A stretch of 64,000 bases of DNA, taken from Sepioteuthis lessoniana (Eukaryota; Mollusca; Cephalopoda; Myopsida; Loliginidae). The translations under genes and the position numbers were made by a program. Of this stretch, positions 1 through 12,876 are shown piece after piece. The notes beneath the pieces were generated by a model that did not search any database, was not told where the DNA came from, and saw nothing but the letters and a program-made list of their open reading frames with translations. Numbering within the stretch: the first letter of the stretch is position 1; every line of letters begins with the position of its first letter. The stretch spans positions 87,689,275-87,753,274 of the forward strand of contig OY757911.1 in the NCBI GenBank assembly GCA_963585895.1, given 5' to 3'.

Positions 1-665
1 TATTCTGGCGATTGGTTCATGTGTTATTTTCGGTGGGTTTCCTAGTAGGTTTTCGAAGTGCTGTTTCCACAGTTTTATTCTTTCTTGTTGGTTTGCTGCT
101 TTCAGTTTTGCTTCGGCTGTGTTCTTTCTTCTACTCACTTCGTTTATTGTTTGCCAGGCTATCCTAGATTGTCTATCTTCCACCGAGTCTCTAATCTTAT
201 CTATCTGGTTTTGAATGTATTCTGTCTGTTCCTTTATATATATGCCTGCTAATTGATATTGTGCCGTTTTTAGTTTTAAGGCATTTGTGTTTGTTGGGTT
301 TTTTCGATAGTTTTTGGAGGCTGTTTTCACTAGTGCACGTTTTTCTCTCACCGCTAAAGTTTCCCATGGGACTCTATATTTAGTTTTGAGTTTTGTTGGA
401 ATGCATTTCGCTGCTGCCTCGAGGTGTGCATTGACGAAATTTTCATATTCGTCGTTTGGTGTACTTTTTCCGTCTTTTCTTGTAGTGTTTCGAATCTGTT
501 TCTTAATTCTAATACGTATTTATCTCTTATCTCTCTGTTGTTCAAAAGGGCCCAGTCATAGTGTTTGGTGGTCGTTGTTCGTTTGGCGTTTTTTCGTAGG
601 CTTAGCCGTATTTTCGCCGTGACTATTCGGTGATCGGTGGACACACCCTCGAAAGAGGAGTATGC
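1..665 (-). pseudogene. RTE-class LINE fragment (end of endonuclease and linker)
   Basis: The minus-strand translation reads through the C-terminal end of an APE-type endonuclease and into the linker before the reverse transcriptase. The diagnostic motif is STDHR (about 621-645), which matches the conserved (S/T)DH(R) end of these endonucleases and holds a catalytic Asp-His pair. Downstream in the same sense are stretches such as DRQSRIAWQTINEVSRRK and LWKQHFENLLG, typical of RTE elements in molluscs. The frame is interrupted, so this is a decayed copy. It leaves the window at its left edge, so the RT domain should lie beyond position 1. The fragment at 32725-33425 is the C-terminal end of the same kind of element. 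Confidence 0.8.
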
Positions 666-3600
666 CTCGCAAAAAAAAACACACACACAAAAAAACATAC
701 ATTATCGGTAGTCAATTTGTTACCTTCAGCTAAAGAATTCCCCATTTCGGGAGATTCCAACCTTGAAATAGAAATACTTTGTTATGTATTTATAATTTTA
801 ATCATTGTATTAAAAATAAAGGTTTTGTTTTATTTATACGTGCTAACAAGCGTTTCTAGGTTACCGAAGTAATTAAAAGCACGGGTGAATTTGATCTACA
901 AACTCAGCCAGACCTGAGAGGAGTCCGAGCCAGCTCTTCCACCACTCTTCCTCGAATTTCCTACGTGAACACAGAAAGTCCGGGTGAACAAGTTAATCGG
1001 AGACAGACCAACCTATAAGTAGCCCGCAGCGCAACACGCACTTATAGGACCACACGTAGGGGTTGGAAGTTTCTACTAACAGGCTAGAACAGGGGACGTA
1101 ACCCAAAAAGGATTAAACAAACGTTCGCTCTCCACTGTAAGTTGGCCTTTTTCTTGTTTCATCTCATAAACTGAGCTGTTTGTCATAGTACTTCCGTGAG
1201 TTTGTCACTCACCTTGTCGTTTATTGTCATTAAAAGTAAAGCGTGTCTACTACCGACATTCCTCTTGTTCTCGTCTTTCGTTCCACCTTGCATTTTCTAT
1301 ATTCTTTATGAAACGCCTTTTACATCTTTTTGCTTAAACCTGGAAAATAAGCCAATACGCTGTTGCGAGAGTAAATTAGCATAACGATCTTGTAGCAGAA
1401 TGTGGCTTAATGTTATAACAAAGGAGTCTTCCGGGTATTGCGATATAAGGTCAATGCTGAAATGAGTTCTAAATTTTAAAAAAATTTTTAAAAAACAAAT
1501 AACAGGAGGTTGAGTTGAATAGATGTCTTTTGACGTCCAAAGTTCCAAAGTGGTCACCCATCTAAGTACCGAGAAAGCTCAATGCTCATATCTTCAGTGA
1601 TCTGGTGGGTACTTGTACTTTTAGTGACTTGAAACACTAAAGTTTTCAATTAAAAATCAAGTTTTAATTCTGTATTTGATCTATCTTTTTCAGAGAAGAA
1701 CACTGTCAAATTCTAAACATACCAAGGATATTTATTGTTTTTTAGATAAACTTAAATTTGGAAAGGACCTAATTATTAAATGGCAGACGCCACAACTAAA
1801 GGTGTTGTCAAGGATCATCCTCAAGGGAGTTAACTAAAAAATAAGATTTAAAGTTATTGCCCTTCTACTATCTATTTCATTCTTGTCTGATTGCAGTCAC
1901 GTTCTTATTACCATTACCTTCATCTTAAGTATATTTAACACAACGTTCCAGCCAATATATTCAAATTATGTTGTCAAAATGTGTTAAAAGGAATTCCTAA
2001 AATGGTGGAAATAATTAAAATATTTAATCAAGAAACTATCGGAATTTTTTTTTTCGTTTGGCCAAAGAGAATAAGTGAGAAACACTCATAAAGCCCATTC
2101 CCTGTTTAGTAACTAAAATTCAACTGAGAGTAGATCAAAGGTATTCAAAAACTATTTCATAATATTTCTAAAAAGCAAAATACTGAATGAAGTGATGTGC
2201 AAGCACTGCTCCACTTGCAGACTCGCATCATTTTAAAAATCCTCAGCCTCTTTCTAAAATTAGTTCTTTGATTACTGACCACCTTGCATCTCATTGGTTC
2301 ACTATTTATGTTGTATACACACTTTCACTCTCCCTCTCTCGCTTCAAAAACTTCTTTAAAAGATTTTTTTAAAAAAAGACATTAATCTAGCTTTTATTTT
2401 CAGTACTAGAAATTTCATCAAAATCCAATAACTAGTTGACTTTTTAACATTTTTCACCTAAAAGCTATCACTTTTTCTGATTTTATGTGCTTCTGATTCA
2501 TGGTTGTAAGGTATGAAGTTGCCCAGCCCATAAATTACCTTTTTTATGCTTTTCAGGGGAAGGGAGTCCTAAAATGAAGGCATCTAATAAAAGAAAATAG
2601 GAAGACTACCTTGTATAAACGAAGTTGAATCTTAATTCTCTTGATTTACAGGACATTAGGAGTCAGAGAAAAGGGGCACTTATTTCAAGAGCTTCACAAA
2701 CATATCTGTCCATCAGCTGACAGGCACTGAAAGTGGACAATTTCTCTTTTTTTGGCATTGAAAGTTAAACTTTGGCAGAAGTGAAATTAGAGGATATTTT
2801 TATTTTATTTTAGCATTTCATGGTTAGTTTTATTCATTTTTCATAAATGTACTTTATATACACCATATTTGGGTGTGATTATTCTAATAGGTTCTGATTT
2901 AATAAATGAATTTGTAAAAAATCTGAAAAGAATGACAAACACACACTAAATCTGGTAGGTATAATAAATTTTAATTGTGAATTTAGACAACAAAGTTAAC
3001 ATGAAAACTGGATGATTTCTTCCAAGTTTTATGTACAAATAAAAATCTTAACGATTTTTTCAAATCCATTTTAAATTTCCAAATCTTAGAAATAAAATCA
3101 GGAGGTTTTTAATAAATTAATAAATGTAGACACGTTTGAAAAAAAAAAAACAAACAAAAAAAAACATTATTACTAAGTTACTGTCTTTGAGTGAAATCAA
3201 CATGCTACCTACAAGATATTTAAATAAAATATAACACTATATAACACTTCAATGAATGAAGAAATCACTAAATCATCTGAAGAACAATTGCTTTTCTTTT
3301 TGTTTGTTTGTTCTTTTTAGGTAGATCTTTAAAGTTGGTGGTTGAAACAAACAAGTATATCCGACAAATGAGAAATATATGAAAAATAAAATAAAATAAA
3401 ATCTAGGATAAAAAGACTATATAACAACCTGATTTCTGTATGTTCGTCTGTTCATTAACGTAACAAAAACAGCAAATTTCAGAGAAATTTTGAAATGTTT
3501 TAACCTAAAGAATAAAGCAATTTACAAATATAATGAGTGACCAGATTCCAAGTATTTTTCAAAATACAGATTGATAAAAAATCCAAACACCAGATCTATT

Positions 3601-4089
3601 CATTGTTAATTTCAGGGTAGTTTCTCTCAACCTGTCTGCACTTTACAGTAAATTATAGTAGCATACCAATGCCAATACATCAACAATAGTAATAATCTAT
3701 ACATTAACATCATTATATTGACTTACCTTTGTTGTTGGGATTTAACGTTAGGTGAAACCTAAGCCCTCCTCATACTCTTGTATACTTTTACTACATGAGT
3801 CAACAGAAAAATCAGTTCTCCTGTGAGAACATCATCACATATATCCAAACCAGCCTCTCCATCATTTTCACTGAAATACTTCAGCAGTATTGCAATAATA
3901 ACTAATATTTGTCTCACTCTGTTTCTTATTTGATTGCATAAAACCAGTAAATAGAAAAGAAACTTTGTTCAAATTTGATGTAGACTTATATAGATGAATA
4001 GAGAGATACTGTATCCTGATTTGGTTGTTGGGGTGCTACTCATATAATGCATCTTGGGCAGGACGCCTGGTGGAACTTATTCCTCTCTA
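666..4089. other. AT-rich intergenic DNA, no gene seen
   Basis: No reading frame here looks coding. The first 450 bases (666-1120) have higher GC and resemble retrotransposon leader or LTR sequence, including a 9-bp inverted repeat (CCTATAAGT at 1012-1020, ACTTATAGG at 1040-1048). The rest is AT-rich with short A/T runs, and nothing more can be supported. Confidence 0.6.
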
Positions 4090-4215
4090 AGTCTGCAACT
4101 GGTTTAAATTTAGTTTTCCTTCTCCAAGACAAGTTGCTATACTAAAGTTAAAGAGTCCAGTCACCCCTACTATTTATCTTTATCTGGAGGGAAAACAGTT
4201 GGATTCATATTTTTT
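4090..4215 (-). repeat. tRNA-derived SINE, fragment (SINE family 1)
   Basis: The reverse complement matches the body of the SINE seen in full at 29668-29959 and 49361-49656: the block around 'ctggtttaaatttag', the 'tactatttatc' block and the 'ggattcata' block come in the same order. The tRNA-like head and the tail are missing. The copy is strongly diverged, hence old. Confidence 0.7.
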
Positions 4216-5377
4216 CCAAAAGTATTCGCACAAATTCAAATGCAAACAGGCACACCCTGAGGCAATTACTGTTATGCTATGCACCTCTATGATTCATTAC
4301 CTCTCAGATTAAAATATCCTTTGTACCAGCAATAAAAACTCCAACACTTAAATTTGCTTAGACATACAAAACTTGTCTGAGATGAATGTTCCATGATAAG
4401 GAGAGAGAGTTTGGAATCTGTGGAGCCTTTGTGATATACATGACAAGAATGAGGTCTTTGAGGAGAGGATTAGGATTTTAATCATTTGCTGTGGTGATTT
4501 CCATTAGGAATTCTTAAAAAGGGAAACAATCCAGATATGGAGAATTTATGCATCAAATGCAAACTTATGAAGAAGGGATCTCATGAACTTTTAATTAAAA
4601 GAAAAACAGTCAGAAGTGCCAAGGAAGATATTCTGAGTTCTTATTGGATGTTGCAGAAAATAAGATATTCAAATATTAAAATGATATATTAAATTATCAA
4701 AAATATTCTCAGTAATAGTTCCAGATGGCTTTTCCCTGTGTCAGTACTTGCCTCCCTCATCTAAAACAGGTAAGAGCTGGGTTTATTGCTCAGTGTTTGC
4801 AGCACCTCTGAATAGGAATGCCAATGGAATCTAAGGAATTTTAAACCATCCTGAAGGAGTCTTACTTTCTGCAAGGCACTCTACATTAAACCAACTACAT
4901 GCCACATTCTGAGCGGGGGGGGCAGATAATAAAAAACATTGATTGATCTATCCAACATTTGACAATCCTGCTAATCCATTCTCAAAGTACTTCTTAATGA
5001 AATGATAAGAAACATCGATTTTACATGCATTAAACTCTTCCCAGGAGTTCTTTCAACCACATAAAGAGCACCATTCTAGATTTATATAAAAATTTACTCT
5101 TCTCCTATAACCATATTTACATCCACCATAACAGCTGTTAAGTTTTTATAGTCATCTGCCTGGTTTGTCACTGAGATATCCATTTTTTATAGTTGCCCAT
5201 ACATAGGAATTAGTTCTTGGCTGACAGACCATATCAACATATGCAAAGAGTTTGGCTTCATCAGTCTAAAGATAACAATGATTATAAGTTAGAATATCAG
5301 TTAATAGCTCAGTATTAGCATTGGAGAGCACATCCAGCAAATGGTAGATAAATTCAGCTGTCATTGATATGACTTAG
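4216..5377. other. Intergenic, nothing recognised
   Basis: AT-rich sequence with no convincing open frame, splice sites or repeat structure apart from a short G run at 4913-4921. Confidence 0.5.
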
Positions 5378-5648
5378 CTTAACAGTTATCATCACAGGAA
5401 ATGGAATAAGAGACCCAAGTTCCAATCCTTGACAAAGCTGTTCATGTTTCATTTTGTAGTAATGTCCTTGGGAAAGGCATTAATCTCTGTTCTCCCTCCA
5501 GCTTAAGGTAAATAGTAGGGCAGACCGGTTCTTTAACCTTGGTAAGGCAATCAATGTAAAAGAAAAACTGAATTCAAACCTTCTGTACTCCACTTGAAAA
5601 CCAACTTTGTGTTACATCCTGCTCATGATAGTGGAGTTAGGTAAATAC
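5378..5648 (+). repeat. tRNA-derived SINE, near full length (SINE family 1)
   Basis: It begins with a decayed tRNA-like head, including a degenerate B-box region near 5418. It then follows the family order: 'gggaaaggcattaat', 'ctccctccagctta', 'aaatagtagggcaga', 'gaattcaaacc' and a 3' end 'gttaggtaaatac'. It is diverged, and no clear target-site duplication was found. Confidence 0.8.
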
Positions 5649-6819
5649 ATACTCGTAATCAACAGTTTCCAACAAATCTGGCAAAAGACTTTAACAGTTA
5701 GAAAGGGAAAGTTATCTTTGCCACTGACAAGATTTTCAAATGAATATAGGAAAACAAGCTCCCATGAGCCAACAAAATTAGTTTGCACAGAGCTTGTATA
5801 CTCAGTATTCTTCTCTATGGCAGAAAAAAAGACACCCTATATGTGCCAAGAATATCACCTCAATAGCTTCTACCTGAAGGGACAATATAGATGTTCTGGA
5901 CCAGGCTAGTATAAAAAACATGTATAACCTCTTCACACAGCAGCAACTGTGCTGGCTTGGCCATATCTACAGGACAATTGTATCAAAAAAGACCATATGG
6001 GGAGCTCACTACAGAGGCACAATTTGCAGGACATCTACTGGTCCAGTACAAGAATATCTGCAAACATAATCTCTAATCCTCCAATATCAGAACAGATATT
6101 TGGCAAGAGACAACTACAAATACCTAGAAAGAGTTGTACATGCAAACTTCACTTTAGCAGAGGAAAAATGAAGTTGACTGTTGTCAAACAGAAAGGAGAG
6201 AAGGAGAAAGTAATCAGCCTTTGTTGCACAGTAGCTGCACCAGAGACTCTCACTCAAGAAATGTCTTGTTTTATAACTACTGACATTGTTCTACATCAAA
6301 TTTCTTAATGCATTAATTGTGTGAGCTACTGGCAAAGCAAAAAGGAATAACCTAAATTTCAAGGCTAACAAAAATCTCCCCTACCTTATTGGGAATGAAC
6401 AATTTCTCAAACCATAGATGTTTTTTTTTATCCACTCAAGAATATCACTTCACATCTTCCTGTTTTGTTATGTTATTTTTCTTTTAGACTAGTCCAGAGG
6501 GAAGTTTCAACATCAATAATAAAATGTGATATTTTTCTGTAACTATGTGTGAACTCATTATCTTCTCTTAGTCTCTGCCAACTTACTTTGAGATCACATA
6601 ATGTCACAACTGTCTAATTAGACAGATTTGTCACAGACCTAATTTAAATGAATTTTTTAAAGATTTGATGAAAATTTCAAAATTAAAGACAATGAAAAGT
6701 GTTTTTAGCAATTTGGTAAGCTATTTAAAATTCTGTTTGAATATCTAAATCTTTCAAACAAATGATAAAGTATTTTAAATAAACATATAGTAGTAAACAG
6801 AACCAGATATTGCAAAGGA
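5649..6819. other. Intergenic, nothing recognised
   Basis: Open frames of about 100 codons occur by chance here (5607-5909, 5949-6308), but they lack domain signatures and flanking splice signals, and part of the first lies in the SINE tail. I do not call a gene. Confidence 0.5.
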
Positions 6820-7140
6820 GAGGGTCAATACATTGTACTACGTCAAACAGTCAAAGTTTTACTAAAATTCTTATATCAGTTACCAAGCCAAATAATAATA
6901 TAACAAGACCATGAAACTTGTTTCTTCTATCCTCTAACAAAACTAGGACAGATTGAATTAATGTGCTTTCTTCAGGGATGAAATCTGGTTCCTTCAACAA
7001 TGTTCATTTTATTACTCTCTCTCTCTCTCTCACAAAGATCCAATCTATGTGCTCCAAGTGAATGTCACTCTCATTCTGGTACACTTCCAACAGTTATGCC
7101 CTCAAGACTGCCATCTGTCACAGATCTAAACAATAACTTA
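6820..7140 (+). repeat. Interspersed repeat F, copy 1
   Basis: Shares an extended match with 13060-13350 in the same orientation, including 'gaaatctggttccttcaaca', 'gaatgtcactc' and 'caagactgccatctgt' in the same order and spacing. It contains a (CT)n run at 7017-7031. The class is unknown; it could be an old DNA transposon or an unclassified SINE. Confidence 0.6.
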
Positions 7141-7935
7141 TGACTATGTATAACCATAGGCAATATTACAGAGATTACATTGCAAATAGCCACTTACAGA
7201 ACCAAGATGCAAATTAAGATGACTTTTTACCTCAGCAAAATGCAAATCATCAAATATATTCAGAGAAAATGTTTTCAAAGATCATTCAACAGTGTAATTG
7301 TCTTTTACTTTTATCTTTTCTCTCCCCCCAACAAGATTTTTGGCTGGTCAATGCTCTAAACAATCAAATGAAAAAGGATATAAAATAAACAACCAAATAT
7401 AGTGAAAGAAAGAATTTAAGTCTATCAATAATACATTTCAGACAAAAATTTATGACCAGTATTTTAAGAAGAAAAAAAACAACAAAGATTATGTATCATA
7501 GCAGAACGTGTGGATACCTCATCTAAGTGTAATGGTGAACAAGATCTGTAGACTAACTGAATAGTGAATTCAATCTTCACTAGATGCCTCATACTTTCAG
7601 CCTTTTGACAAATACAGAGTTTTTACATAAAGAGTCTTGACTGATGTGATAGTTAATGAGCTAGTCTCATATATAATTATTACTGAATAGGAAATATGAT
7701 TCTCACTAAGCACCCTTATATTTTCTGACTTGTGCTAAATTCAAGTTATGCTTGGTTTTTTAATCAGCACATCCCGCCATATGAAAGAAGGGTCTGGTAA
7801 ATATATAGAGCAGAACAAGTTTTTCAACATATGAAATGAGATGACATTGCAAGTTATTGTAATATATGGCCAGTATATAAATTTACAAATAGATTTGGGA
7901 TCAGATCAAAAAGATAAATAACTTTATTTGCTATA

Positions 7936-8438
7936 TACACGGGTGATCAAAAGTTTTGCAATATTTTGGCATACGCTTGTTTGCAGTGCATATATTAAGA
8001 GACCAAAATAGTTCAAGCCATGAAAGAAAGTATCCTCTGTGGTGGATTGTATCATGGTAGTTGATGCATTGACATATTGTGCATTGCTTCACTCCAGGTG
8101 TGATTTGAAAGTCACACAGATGAACCATGAATTCAAACTGGGCCATAACAATGCATAAGTAACCAAAAACATGAAAGTACAGTTGATCACAGTGCAGTAC
8201 CCAGATGATTCAAAAAGATTTGCTTCAGGCAAGGTCAGGTTGGACTAAAACCATGGATTCCAAGGCTGTGGTCCAAGACAGAGAAGCAAATCCAGCAAGG
8301 AAATTATTTGGCGAGCTCAGCATATAACAATTCACTGTGCTTCATAACCTTTTTACAACCTTGGCAAAAAGCATCCAGAACTGCCTAATTGTGTCTCACA
8401 TTACAAAAATATAGGAAAACTTTTGACTCACCTGAGTA
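7936..8438. mobile_element. Non-autonomous Tc1/mariner-type DNA transposon
   Basis: A 503-bp unit bounded by TA dinucleotides with terminal inverted repeats of about 25 bp. The left end reads TACACGGGTGATCAAAAG. The right end, reverse-complemented, reads TACTCAGGTGAGTCAAAAG, which matches apart from two changes and one indel. TA target duplication and this type of terminus are characteristic of the Tc1/mariner superfamily. The inside has no intact transposase. A 71-codon minus-strand frame next to the left end may be the remnant of a transposase tail, but this is weak. Confidence 0.75.
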
Positions 8439-9689
8439 CTTTTGACAGCACATTATTTACTAATGGTGTCATCATTTTAAGTCCTATTTTCTCAAATATC
8501 TGATTTGAAAAGAAAATTTAAAAACTATCACAAAATAAAATTCTACCCCCAGGAGCAGTGGATATTGAGTCAGAGAGGTATACATCAACCACCATTTTTT
8601 TTCACCAAAAAATTGACAATAACAATTCTATAATTCATATCACAGCTAGTGTAGACTCTAAACATTTCTCAGCAGAAATACAAGAGCATATATTCAACAA
8701 ATTAATGGATTCCGTGAGATTGTGTATTTTTTACCAAAGACAATCTTATAATTTTAATTAGAATAGTATCTTTATTTATTCCTGTTGTTTTGTATCACAA
8801 CATTTTATGTTTAGTTAATTTAAAGAATAAAAAAAAAGTACCATACAGAAAGTGTCAGGATATTAAAACAACAGAAAGGATGAAGACACAAATACCAATC
8901 ACAGAAAATCAGAATGCCTGATTAAAAAAATTTCCCATTTTTAAAATTTTGAAGAAAAAAAAAAAATCCCCCACCCAAAATTCTCAGGCCAAAACACTTC
9001 AAAATTCAAGTCATACAGAGAAAAAACCGTGACAAAATATTCAGTAAAGATCTCTTGCTTCAGTATTTTGTTTGGTAATTCGGTTTTATCTTAAAAATTT
9101 TCTTTTTAAAAATTCAGAAAATTCTGAATGGGATAAAAAATATTTATAAAGCAATTATTATTTGCAAAGGTTCTTCAAAAGACAGACAATGTGATATCCT
9201 CATCCGTCAGATCAATGATGTGATTGAGCATTTTGAGATAGAAAAGACTTTGATCTGTGAGTTCAATGTTAAAGCTCCTTATATGATTATTAAGTTGGGA
9301 GAGGTATAAAGGAAAATCTTTCAAGTGATTCCCCCATGGTGGGAGAATATGACCATTGGATGCAGGTTCAACGTTGTTAACTGAGCAAAAACTTTCAGAA
9401 TCAGGTGAGACCAATAATGGGAAGGAACCTATGCAAAGAAAAATAAATAAATAGATAAATAAAAGGTTTGGTTTATTTTTTCAACAGTATATTAACTCCA
9501 ATAAAAGAAAGAAAGCAAAGTTAAAAATGGCAAACTTAAATGAAGGAGAAAAATATTCTCATAAAAAAGTGCATGTCCATACAGTAAAATTCCTCAATAC
9601 ACTAAGATGAAATTTGGCAGACATATGCTTTTTGATTTCCAGAATTCAATTAATATATTTGTAATTTAACAAAAGTTTAATAGTTATAT
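8439..9689. other. Intergenic, nothing recognised
   Basis: AT-rich. Short frames at 8558-8761 (+) and 9175-9414 (-) have no recognisable domain and no supporting splice context. Confidence 0.45.
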
Positions 9690-9895
9690 ATCAACCCAAC
9701 CCCTTTGCCACAAGATAGATACAACACAAGATCAATTTTTTAAGTGAAGTACAACTGGTTTAAATTCAGTTTTCTTTTTCCTAGACCAGTTACTACACCA
9801 AGGTTAAAAATTCTCATCTGCCCTACTATTTACTTATAGCTATGGAACAGGGCAAATAATTGAATTCACACCTTTCTAAAGGGCATCATCCATTT
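9690..9895 (-). repeat. tRNA-derived SINE, 5'-truncated (SINE family 1)
   Basis: The reverse complement carries the family's middle and 3' blocks ('ctactatttac', 'ggtttaaattcag' and 'acaagatcaatttttt' as read on the plus strand, in the order expected of a minus copy). The tRNA-like head is absent. Together with the plus copy at 10040 it forms a head-to-head SINE pair. Confidence 0.7.
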
Positions 9896-10039
9896 CTGCC
9901 AACAATAACCATTAGTGCCTTCTTGGTCATTCTAATAGAAAAGTTAAGACGTTTTTTAGCAGGATGTTGAAAAAACCTTCATTTTAATCCTTACTATTAA
10001 TTGTGACTGGCATTTTCTTCCAATTCTTAAGAGAAAGGC

Positions 10040-10303
10040 ACACTTAGCATAATGGTTATCATTGTAGGAAATGGAATTGGCAATCAAATACTAGATGATG
10101 CAGTTTGTATCATTTTGTACTAAGGGCCATGGGAAAGGCATGAATTTATCTCTTCTACTTCAAGTTATGGCTAAATAGTAAGGCAGACTATCCTCTTTAC
10201 TCTTGGTTAAATAATCAGTCTAAAAGGAGGAAAACTGAGTTCAAACAAGCTTAAAAATTGACTTTGTGTCACATCCTGTTGTGGTGGAAGAGCTGTGTAA
10301 ATA
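10040..10303 (+). repeat. tRNA-derived SINE abutting a mariner (SINE family 1)
   Basis: A near full-length diverged copy ('aatggttatcattgtagg' in the A-box region, 'gggaaaggcatgaat', 'taaatagtaaggcaga', a 3' end 'gtgtaaatac'). Its tail runs directly into the left end of the mariner at 10302, so the mariner appears to have inserted at the SINE's 3' terminus. Confidence 0.75.
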
Positions 10304-11592
10304 CAAAGTCTGCTCAAAAAAATAACGGGACTAGGTGTGCAATGAATGAAAGAGGATTAAGCAGATCATGTCATCATCTAATGTGATATCTTGGGAATAT
10401 GTAACTGCAATCTAAGCTTTCTGCAACCATTGCATTTTTGTTCACATATTTTTGTTTACACCTCCTCTTTTTCAGGTTGTTCAGCTATGAGCACGGTGGA
10501 ACAAATAATGAATACTGAGCAACAGATAAACCTGAAAGTTTTGGTTCAATTGGGGAAAACTCTGTCACAAATGCTTGAAATGCTTCAGCAAGTGTATGGA
10601 GATAACATCATGTCTTACACACACATTTGTTTGAGTGGCACATAAAGTTCAAAGAGGAGAGTGAGGAGGTGAAAGTTGATTCCAGGAGTGGGAGGCCTTC
10701 AACAAGCAGGACTGACATCAACATCAAGCAGGTAAGGCAGTTGGTGTGTGTGGCCATCATCAGTTGACTGTTCAAATGATCACAAGTCAACTGGGCATGA
10801 AAAAGTACAGTATTTGGAAGATTATCACTGAAGATTAGGGCATGCAGGAAGTCTGTGCAAAACAGTGCCAAGACTGCTTAATAATGATCAGAAGTACCAC
10901 GTACAGGTGTATCAGGACATCATTGAGCATCTTTAAACTGAACCAGACTTGATTCATAATATCATCGCTGGTGAGGAGATATGGATTTTTAAGTACAACC
11001 CAGAAAGCAAGCACCAGAGCAGCCAGTAGAAGTCTCCAACATCGCCAAGGTTAAAGAAAAGATGATGATCAAAGTCATGTTGAGGGGCACTATGAACAAT
11101 AAGTTCTTGCAACAGGGCAAGACAATAAGGCAGCAAGTCTACAAGAAGATCCTGCAGTATATACTTTTGTCTGTGCGCAAGAAGAGACGAGAGTTGGGAC
11201 AAGACAAATTGTGGCAGCTTCACCATGACAATGCACCTGCTCACAACACCCTGAATATCTGGCAGATCCTGGATGAGAACATCACCATTTAGAATAACCT
11301 CCCTATTCACCTGATCTCGATCCATGTGACTCTTTTCTTTCCCCACAAGCTGAAGAAGATCATCCAAGTCACCCATTTTGAAGATGTGGAAGCCATCTAA
11401 AGTATCGTAACTATGGAGCCAAGAGGCATGCCAGAAGAATCCTTCTAGCAGCGCATAGAAGAATGACAGACAAGGATGGGAAAGTGGATTAGACTCAAAG
11501 GGGGTTACTTTGAAGGGGAAACCATGTAGTTAGTGGTTTGGAATTGAAATAGTTTGTTACACCAGTTGCATTACTTTTCAGACACACCTCAT
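10302..11592 (+). pseudogene. Degenerate mariner transposon and transposase
   Basis: Mariner elements are cut-and-paste DNA transposons of about 1.3 kb whose transposase uses a D,D34D triad. Here the N-terminal helix-turn-helix region is readable at about 10487-10615 (VLVQLGKTLSQMLEMLQQVYGD). Further shifted frames carry the first catalytic block (about 10960-11000), HHDNAPAH (about 11220-11245) and PYSPDLDPCD (about 11300-11330). The usual GDE(T)W block reads GEEIWIF, so the first catalytic Asp has become Glu. Several frameshifts and stops make it inactive. The left terminus 'gtctgctcaaaaaaataacg' is related to the inverted right terminus near 11565-11592, both near TA. Confidence 0.85.
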
Positions 11593-12811
11593 ACATACTT
11601 AGATTTTGGTTTTTTTTCCTTCCCTTCATCGTTCACTTGGGTCATTATTTTTGCAACAAGGAACAATATACCAGAGGCAATAATAAAGGATAAGTCCTCA
11701 GTGAGACTCAAATTCACATCTTTTGTCTCAGGTAAGTTTTTGTTATTTGCAACAGCTGCTTTACTACTAAACTACAAGAACCATTGGTACTGCAGATGTC
11801 TAAATCACACCTATAAACCTATCCCTTATCTTGTCTCTCAATCTATTGTTGTTTCAAATAAACCTATCACATTAATAACATTATTCTTATTTTCTAGATG
11901 AAGCATTGTCAAATCTCATTATTAATTTTGACTTGTATCTTCTTTCATCCCTTGATTTTAGTTTTTATCAAAATAAAAATAAAATAATACCTCAATTTAT
12001 TTGAAATATTACTTGGAAAGAAGTTGATCAAAGACAAAAGTTTTCTTCATTTATGTTATCTGGGTCAAAGAAGGGACAAACTTTACTTATTTCAAATTGT
12101 CTGAACATCATCATCATCAACATGATTGTATTGCTCCACACAACACCTAAAAGTACTGGATAATCAAAAACAAGAAAGACCCTAAAAGCATTTTTCAGCA
12201 CTTTACATATTGTGTCATACTGCTCATTAGTGCTTCATAGTCAAAACTGCATAATTCTGATATGTAATGGGAGTATTAATAAATATATTATGTTTTTTTC
12301 CATAACAAAAAATGCTATAAGGAAAATGATATGCAATTTATCTACAGAGCCTTGCCCTGTCAGATCATATACATATGATGTAGATGTCATAATATAAGGA
12401 TATATATTCTTATTGATTATATATTTCTAAATGTCTCCTATGTAAATGAACAAATTTGTAGGCAAAAGTGCCAATGAACTCTGTTAAGCCACTGGGTAAA
12501 TAAATGTTTTTTTTTTAATAATTTCATTAAAATCAATTAGTAAATGTTAATTTCCTTTTAACAGTCTTATTAATTTATACATACATACTTTTTATATAGG
12601 CAGAACATACTCAATTATTTTGATTGGTTATAAACTTAATACTCATTAGATATTGCATATATTGTCAGCTAATCAAGAGTGTCAATTTAAAAAGCACTGA
12701 TTGATCTCTTTGTCCAGGGACTTTTCATTTTTAATTTCTTAAAGATATGAACATTATATTTGATAATAAAATTAAGTGCTTTTTCAGGAAACCAAAATCC
12801 TTGATTTCCAT
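11593..12811. other. Intergenic DNA 3' of the SIMC1-like gene, nothing recognised
   Basis: AT-rich. The 115-codon plus frame at 11554-11901 starts in the mariner end and has no domain. No further exon for the neighbouring gene could be supported. Confidence 0.45.
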
Positions 12812-12876
12812 TCATTTTATTGAAATCACAGAACTTATGCAATGTTGCAAAAAGTCCCAAAGACCTGAGATCCATC
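12812..12876 (-). CDS. Possible terminal exon of the SIMC1-like gene
   Basis: On the minus strand an AT-rich tract ending in AG (upstream of 12876) precedes 65 bases. Joined in phase 1 to the donor at 13505, they give 21 codons (GWISGLWDFLQHC...) and a TGA at 12812-12814. Phase and acceptor fit, but the peptide has no clear match in memory and the acceptor's polypyrimidine tract is interrupted. A competing frame over 12687-12881 also exists. Treat it as a candidate only; RNA evidence would settle it. Confidence 0.3.

Noticed and set aside
354..698. 114-codon minus frame as a host gene
   Set aside because: Its sequence is the end of an RTE LINE endonuclease and linker; it is a transposon remnant.
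5607..6308. Two plus frames of 100 and 119 codons
   Set aside because: No domain, biased composition or splice context. The first overlaps a SINE tail.
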